Below, in pieces: positions 57,920 to 64,000 of a stretch of 64,000 nucleotides of DNA. A program made the position numbers and the translations under genes. This DNA comes from Owenia fusiformis. Taxonomy: Eukaryota; Annelida; Polychaeta; Sabellida; Oweniidae. The DNA lies in NCBI GenBank assembly GCA_903813345.2, contig CAIIXF020000011.1, positions 7,218,571-7,282,570 of the forward strand, in the 5' to 3' direction. A model generated the notes under the pieces. The model was not told the origin of the DNA. It did no database searches and was given only the letters and a program-made list of their open reading frames with translations. Positions within the stretch are counted from its first letter, which is position 1. Each line of letters starts with the position of its first letter.

Positions 57920-57925
57920 TTTATT
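57920..57925 (-). terminator. Possible polyadenylation signal of the minus-strand membrane protein gene
   Basis: TTTATT here is AATAAA on the minus strand, about 290 bases after the stop at 58213. It sits just before the 38-bp minisatellite, which would therefore lie outside the transcript. Confidence 0.35.
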
Positions 57926-58126
57926 TTATTATGATTTCTCAAATCATCAGATCAAAAAAATATTCACACCAATTGTGTAACATCACTTCCACCTGTTGGC
58001 ACTAGTTTTGATAACGATTACAATTTTTATGTTTCGTCAATTAGCCCACAAATACTGTATTTATGCTGCTAAAACTGCTAAATCAACTTGATGCTTTCTA
58101 TCCTCTTGGTTGGTACAATCCCCTTT

Positions 58127-58202
58127 GTGCATTCAACCGTAGTGGTGCATTCAACCATATTGGTGCATTCAACCATATTGTAGCATTCAAATTCAACCAT
58201 TA
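58127..58202 (+). repeat. 21-bp repeat in the 3' UTR region, three to four copies
   Basis: GTGCATTCAACCATATTG words repeat every 21 bases and then degrade. Their position, about 10-90 bases past the stop codon, puts them in the likely 3' UTR of the minus-strand gene. Confidence 0.7.
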
Positions 58203-58212
58203 ATCAGTACAT

Positions 58213-61200
58213 TCAATCACCCTGGTATCTGGTCATTTGTATTAAAGGACCTCCTGGCTTTTGAGCATCATAGTTTTTCCACATGTAACACCCTATTACT
58301 AATAATACACACATCAATATTGCTACCATCAGTCCAAATAAGGTAATCCAAAGTGTGTTGTCATAGTTACATGGAATCGGACATTGAAATGATGGGAGAT
58401 GAACTGCCTCTTCTTGTGTGAAGTGACCATATGCATGAATAGTCTGGAATAAAAATTAAAATTCATTAGAATTTTTCTTTTTTCTATTGTAATACTAATA
58501 CCTGAACTACAACCTCTCTGGCTAGAAATGATTACTATTGAAAATACATTTGAATATGGGGCTTGGTAGATGAATTGACTGGTTGTCTCTTGATAACTGA
58601 GTAATTACATCAAATATTACATGTTCACTAATGTTCACATATTACATATGGTCGGATGATATACTGTTTTAATTATATATTCTACATAGGGGCTAACCTT
58701 ATTTAAAATTAACGTATACACTTCCAGAAGGTCCTGCTTAGATAAAGGTTCAAGATCTCTCATTGCAATATCATAGATGAGGCTCTTCTCAAAGTTGACT
58801 GGCACCACATCATGATTCCTCTCTCTCCATCGCCCTGGAAATATAATGAATGAGGTAATCTCATATGAGGTTTTGGATACCCCAAGGGAGATAAATCATA
58901 TCTACCCCAGTACCCAAACCTGTGACTGAAAGAAAGATATAGACTTCCTGATATCTAATACAATGTTATGTTTTGAGAGGGCATGGAGGGGTCAAGTTCA
59001 AAAGGAGATAATGAATTATCCCACCAAACGAAGTTCGAGAGGGATATAGAGAAGCCATTCATCCCTCTGCCCATCCGTTTGTTCATCCATACATCCAATA
59101 ACTCAAATACTGGTTGATGGAGTTGATTCAAATTTTATAGGCTTATGCCTTATGGGTGTTGGACCTCTGCTTGAGAAGGTATACCCCTTTGCATTTTGAA
59201 ATAATACTTTCGAGATCACATTTCCACAGTTTCTAAATAACATAAAAACCTATGAAATACCATTAAACAGTTTTTACCTATTGTTATCAGGGCACTAGCA
59301 TAGTCTCTTACTGCATCATGCATGGCTGAAGTAAAGTAGGCCAGAGATTGTGTCCAGCATTCATCAGTGCTATCATCAACTGTACATTTGCGGCTAAAAT
59401 GAAAAGATTAAGATAATTTCAACATTTGTCAGTATGTGTCTCTTTATATGATTGATTACAAATATGGAAATTGTACATTAATATATTAGTGGATTGATTT
59501 ATGAAGTGTAAAATAAAAATGGTCTCATAAATATCTTTAAATGTATAGAATAAAAGAAGTCACAAATTTACAATATTTTTTAAAGTCATCATGTCATGTT
59601 TTGTTTCTAAAATGTCCAAGAGTTTCCACTTTATTTCAGGAATCCTTAGAATTTAGATGTTTAAGGCCGAATTTACAATTCTAATGATTACTCCCGTTGC
59701 TGTTGCTTTATGATAAACATTTTGGACAAAGTGCATGTTTTAAATAACTGTTGATTTAAAAGATGGTGACATTTCTATAAAAATGAATGAATCATGTACT
59801 TTAAGCAACTTTAAGCCATCCTTCATTGACATTGGTAAAAACTTGATATAATAAAACTAATTGACAGATCAAAAATATTTTCAATAATTTATTGTAAGCT
59901 TTGATGTGGCCCATTTGGCCTGTTTTTGATGTCTAATGAAAGATAAAGTACTTGTCAATCCATTGGAAATTACATGTATGAAGTTCAAAAATAAGTACTT
60001 TGCCAAAAAGTGTTGAAAATATGCATAGTAAGGCTTTAAACGAGACACAGATCGAACAGGATCCCAAAATTTGGTTATAAAGCAGGGTTATTCTCTATAT
60101 CTTTACATAGTATAAGTAAAATAAAAGATTCTGATTCTCTTTTTTAACTTTATAATAAACATGGCTTAATGTACGACAAAGTGCCACATTATTTATTTCT
60201 TCAAAAATCACTGATTTAAAAAAAAATATATACATGTTCATTGTACAGTAAAACCTGTCTATAGTGAACATTTTTTGCTGAGATAAAATGTTTACTGTTG
60301 GTAGGTGTCCACTACAGCAAGGATTTGATTTCGCAGCATTTTGCTATATTATATAAAGAAACCAGTTATTAAACAAGCCTAAATAGAGGAGGGAATAATC
60401 AATTTAGTTTGTATGTTCTACCCATGATAACCCATGACACTCTAGCGATAAGTTTTTGTTTTGTTGTAGCATTGTTATATCAACTGACTTATTTTAGACT
60501 GACTTTCATCTGAATGGTTCATCCTTTTATTGCCAAGTTTTATTCTCTTCATAATTGTTTGTTGTGTTTTAATAATCTCATTGAGATGACCCTTTAAAGG
60601 GTGACGCATATCGTTTAACAACTCGAACGCTCGTTTCTGGTGTTGCTCACCGTTTAGTATAAAAGGCCCGATCCCGGAATAATACTCAAGGGTTCACAGG
60701 TTCGAGGTTGTTGTGTCAACACCTCTTACTGTTATATAGCATAAGTATATTATAGATCGTCACACATTTATAAAAGGGTGATTTTTATTTTGACAAATCA
60801 ATTCCACATTTATGGGTGAAGTTTCAGGATCTTCTATTTGTATATAATAAGGAAAAATTTACATCTAAATTTCCCCATAACGTAATAGCACACAGCTTGG
60901 CATATGAAATATCCTACAAATGAAACAAAGCAGTTCTAATACAAGGATTAATATTGGCTGTTGTACATATTCTTTGAACGCAATCACTCTATGGATATTG
61001 TTTTCAAAATCATTATAAACGGATTACTTTATCTCAAAGACAATTTCAATAAAGTGGATTTTACAGAACTCCCCTTATTTCTTAAAAATGGACTGATCCA
61101 GTTGATTCGCCTGGCGCCACCATATTGTTTTTATACGGGAAGCTTATCGGAACCCTTTAAATAGTGGAATCCTTGATACATTTGAGTCAGAATAAGGACT

Positions 61201-63964
61201 TTATTGAATTGATTAAAGGACATTTTAGAGTCAATTAAAGGTGATCACCGAACACCTATCGGCAGAACGAAGAGATTTTAGTTTTTACATCGGAAATATG
61301 TCAGCAATTTTCAAAATGTCAGAAGGGGAATTCCCCGGGGATTTCCCTTATGACTTGTGCATGCCGGGAACTGAATAGAGGAATTTGACGGTTGAAATAA
61401 GTTAAATATTACACGCAAATATTGCTATCAAAAACGAAAATATCTTCGTTCTGCCGATAAACCCATACAATTGGCATCTAACAACATAAAAAGAATTCTA
61501 AAATACTCTGGAATGTATCGAGGTAGGTCATTTAATAGTGCAATGCGTAGTTCATTCTCCAACATTGTAGAAAGACAGGCTTACCAATGAAGCGGGCGTA
61601 CGACCACAATCTAAAGGGGTCGTAGGATGCGATAAATACATACCATATTTAGCAAAAAAATCATAGATTATCAAAGTATCTTCTCTGACTTCCGTGATAT
61701 TTCCGAACGAAATGTGTTCATTTTTCTTTGGTGTTTGTTTTTTGGATGTATCGATCGGCGTTCATTTGTTTTTTGTTCTACAGAAATATTTTTGCTTGAC
61801 TATTCTGTCACGCAAAAAAAGCTTGCATGACTTTAAATTCTTCAGTAAATGTGCGACAAATATGCAAATTACGGGTAGGGCTGCCATCATTAGTCGGAAC
61901 GTCGACTTGTCAGTCAAAATGCAAGTTCGACAACGAAGTCGACAAAAATTCCCGTCATGTCGACAGCAAACGATATCAATACTTACTTGAAAATATCCAA
62001 ATGGCCCCAATACATTTCAATACACATTTCAACGTGTTATGTGCGCGTATTCTGCGGAAATATTGTTCACATTCATTTCATTTTCAAAAAATAAATTCAC
62101 CCGGAAGTTCCCTTCATGACTTCTCTTCTCTCTTGCGAGACGTTGTACGAGATTTCGCCCGAGCAGTCGAAATAAATCCCGGTCGAAACATTGCAGGTAT
62201 TTGTCCCATTTTCGTCTATAATATTCTATTAACTTGGCATTTAGTAACAATATTAGGCAATTACATACCAATATGAATATAAGTTATATGAAGCTTTTCC
62301 CCGATAGATTTGGAAAAAACGAACCAACAACACAGAAATAATTTTTCTTTTTTTCCCGATGATTTTTTCTCCCTGGAAAGTTCGATTGTCGACAATATTT
62401 TCGACAGCAGAGTTCGACTGTCGACACTGACATTTGAGTTCGATGGCAGCCCTAATTACGGGACAATTGGACAATTATCCCCTCCCCCTGGATGAGCACT
62501 GTAGACTCAAGACCTACTGTGTGGAGAAAAGGGGGAAAATGACTTATAGTGCTCACCATAAAGAATTACAAAAGCTATGGAAATTACATGCTATCGCACA
62601 TGTAATAAATTCTTACCTCAGTGTATTCAGTGCTCTATTTTCTCCATCCTAGTAAGTCCCGATATAGTGGAATTCGTGTCCATAATGACAAATAAGAACT
62701 TAAAATTTGAAGTGGAATTCACATGTCGACTCTTCAAATGTTGAGGTGATTTTGGAGCCGGATTACGGGGCAATGTGGATTGGCTCCCAGAATGCAACAT
62801 GACACGTGTCAGCTTTCAAAATGCTGTTCCGCCATTTTGAAATCTGTCACGAGTAAATAAGAGTACCTGATGTTGCATTCTGGGAGTCAATCCTCCTTGG
62901 ATCACAAACATGGCGATTCGTGAAAACATTCATTCGATTTGGATTTATCCATCAAGCTTTGGATTCATTTAAGGTCTCATGGAAGTTAACAGGAAATGAC
63001 AAAACAGGAAGTGACAATTTTTTGGGCATTTTTAGACATTTTTTGAACAAAGATAACAGAGTTCTGGTTTGACCTCCAGTCAATTTAACTGTTTCCACAT
63101 ATCATTTACATGACCAGGATCACAATGTGCATGGTCAGAATGACCCTAAACATGATGAAATAACCTTTTTAGTCCCTTGAAAGTGTGACTGAAAAAAAGC
63201 TAAAAGTAGGAGCTAGGGAAGGTCACTGAACAGAATCTTTTGAATTTTTCAGAAAATGTGCCCAATATAATGCTCTAACTGATACAATCTTTGAAATTTT
63301 AGAAAATTGTCGTAAACAAAAATGGCGGTCATAAAAAGGAAAATAGATCGCTTTTTAAATCAGTTTTTTCATTTTTTTTCTCTTTCTATGAATGATATCA
63401 AATTTTCAAAGATTGTACCATTTAGAGCAATATATTGGGCACATTTTCTGAAAAATTCAAAAGATTCTGTTCAGTGACCTTTCCTACCTCCTTCTTTTAG
63501 CTATTTTTCAGTCACATTTTCATAGGGCTGAAAAGGTTATTTCATGATATTTAGGGTCATTCTGACCATAAACATTGTGATCCTGGACCTGTAAATGGTA
63601 TCTGGAACTAGTTGAATTGACTGGAGGTCAAATGTGAACTCTGTTATCTTTGTTCAAAAAATGTCTAAAAATGCCCAAAAAATTGTCACTTCCTGTTTTG
63701 TCATTTCCTGTTAACTTCCATGAGACCTTAATGTGCTACTTTAAGTCAATGAGAATTATTTTTCTACTGCTTGGGAGAGTTTGAGACACGAAACTTAGAA
63801 TTTAGCTCATTGTGACAAGTTTTGAGGGTTGAGATTTATTTTTGCACCCCACTTTATCCCTTTTGCAATTGATCAAAACTAACTTACACACAGTGACTTG
63901 CATCAATTACAGCTCCACTATATACATGCATTACTGCTACGATCAAACAGCTAAACAACCTCAT
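58213..63964 (-). CDS. Unrecognised 186-residue type I membrane protein, four exons
   Basis: Exons on the minus strand are 63964-63888, 59393-59278, 58834-58698 and 58443-58213 (stop). All junctions have GT-AG sites and phases 2, 1 and 0 match, giving 561 coding bases. Residues 1-18 are a signal peptide (MRLFSCLIVAVMHVYSG). The outer domain has Cys25, Cys29, Cys38, Cys131 and Cys135 (the last two as CPIPC), a helical-looking middle (about 40-105), and one N-glycosylation site at N109 (NKT) across an exon junction. The membrane segment is about 141-163 (LWITLFGLMVAILMCVLL...), followed by a 23-residue tail with QKPGGPLIQMTRYQGD. I do not recognise the family; the tail faintly recalls the V-ATPase accessory protein ATP6AP2, which is not enough for a call. 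Intron 1 (about 4.5 kb) is full of MITEs. The first exon is the least certain part. Confidence 0.7.
59018..59200 (+). repeat. Dispersed family A head in intron 2 of the membrane protein gene
   Basis: ATTATCCCACCAAACGAAGT, GAGGGATATAGAGAAGCC, a decayed CCATCC run and ATAACTCAAATACTGGTTGA match the head of family A. The tail is absent, so the copy is truncated. Confidence 0.7.
59394..61256. other. Intron 1, first part: transposon-like fragments
   Basis: ACAGTAAAACCTGTCTATAG after a TA at about 60245 resembles a pogo/Tigger-type end without a partner. At 60658 TATAAAAGG follows a GC-richer block with ACTCGAACGCTCG, and GGTTCGAGGTTG lies downstream; this could be a promoter or a solo LTR-like fragment, but no boundaries are found. 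Confidence 0.35.
61257..61459. mobile_element. 203-bp MITE with TATCGGCAGAACGAAGA ends
   Basis: TATCGGCAGAACGAAGA at 61257 pairs with TCTTCGTTCTGCCGATA ending at 61459. It lies in intron 1 of the minus-strand membrane protein gene. Non-coding. Confidence 0.75.
61876..62454. mobile_element. hAT MITE, 579 bp, with perfect 8-bp TSD
   Basis: The ends TAGGGCTGCCATC and GATGGCAGCCCTA are exact complements, flanked on both sides by ATTACGGG (61868-61875 and 62455-62462). An 8-bp target duplication and a TAGGGCTG-type end are hallmarks of the hAT superfamily. GTCGAC or TTCGAC words cluster just inside each end (about 61890-61972 and 62385-62430) and resemble subterminal transposase binding sites. 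No transposase is encoded; a 149-residue frame starting outside the element at 61827 is not a real gene. Confidence 0.9.
62777..62893. mobile_element. Short MITE with GGATTGGCTCCCAGAATGCA ends
   Basis: GGATTGGCTCCCAGAATGCA plus ACAT at the left pairs with ATGTTGCATTCTGGGAGTCA plus ATCC at the right, with one or two mismatches. The interior contains ACACGTGT and CCGCCATTTTGAAA. About 117 bp. Confidence 0.7.
62969..63731. mobile_element. 763-bp near-perfect palindrome with TTAA ends
   Basis: The left end TTAAGGTCTCATGGAAGTTA is the exact complement of the right end ...AACTTCCATGAGACCTTAA. Pairing continues along almost the whole length (CAGGAAGTGACAATTTTTTG, AGGTCACTGAACAGAATC, ACAATCTTTGAAATTTT and their complements) to a centre near 63340. 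A single diverged arm is present at 6572-6744. TTAA at both ends suggests piggyBac-type targeting. It lies in intron 1 about 160 bp from exon 1 of the membrane protein gene. Confidence 0.85.
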
Positions 63965-64000
63965 TGTTCTTCTCTATGGTAGAATTTAAATCAAGTTTCA

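Noticed and set aside
61827-62276. 149-residue plus-strand frame
   Set aside because: It starts outside the hAT MITE, runs into it, and shows no transposase or other domain.
62617-62648. Possible 32-bp extra exon of the membrane protein gene, with donor GTAAGA and acceptor CTAG
   Set aside because: With the canonical GTAAGT donor, exon 1 joins exon 2 in phase without it, and including it would need a weaker donor. A transcript could still show it.

Overview
This is an AT-rich eukaryotic genomic window with few genes and many transposable elements. I infer an invertebrate animal, most likely a marine lophotrochozoan such as a mollusc. The reasons are GT-AG spliced genes, intronless GT31 and carbohydrate sulfotransferase genes, an ankyrin-SOCS box gene, a Ly6-type GPI-anchored gene, many short-TIR and foldback DNA elements, and frequent TACATGTA-type motifs. 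The species cannot be fixed from sequence alone.

Five protein-coding genes can be supported. (1) 13093-14106 (-): a single-exon beta-1,3-glycosyltransferase of family GT31. (2) 16833-18212 (+): an ankyrin-repeat protein ending in a SOCS box (ASB-like), a predicted Cullin-5 E3 ligase substrate receptor. (3) 21677-22744 (-): a single-exon Golgi carbohydrate 6-O-sulfotransferase. (4) 52230-54562 (+): a three-exon Ly6/uPAR three-finger GPI-anchored protein, assembled here by splice phase. (5) 58213-63964 (-): a four-exon, 186-residue single-pass membrane protein that I do not recognise, also assembled by phase. Genes 1 and 3 both act on glycans in the Golgi, but they are separated by gene 2 and nothing shows they share control.

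Layout. 1-13000: no gene; a chain of inverted-repeat elements, including a hAT-like element with an 8-bp target duplication (4221-5915), two copies of a dispersed family with paired CCCAWCGAAC termini (2995-3757, 7617-8734), several MITEs and a 35-bp minisatellite. 13000-22750: genes 1-3, with 53-bp and 122-bp tandem repeats between them. 22750-52200: about 29 kb without a convincing gene. It is dominated by a 10.4-kb structure (27910-38331) with 1.4-kb inverted arms ending in TTAA, whose 7.5-kb interior carries a tandem hairpin array interrupted by a Tc1/mariner-type element. Further foldback elements follow at 43121-43431 and 47087-48997 (one nested inside another) and 50073-50281. 52200-64000: genes 4 and 5, both with introns full of MITEs, and a 30-copy 38-bp minisatellite between their 3' ends.

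The notable signal is the density and nesting of foldback elements. The best candidate for an undescribed system is the 10.4-kb TTAA-bounded inverted repeat, whose arms hold an ordered set of subterminal repeats, an internal tandem block and two hairpin or tRNA-like modules. All calls come from reading the sequence; no database search was run.
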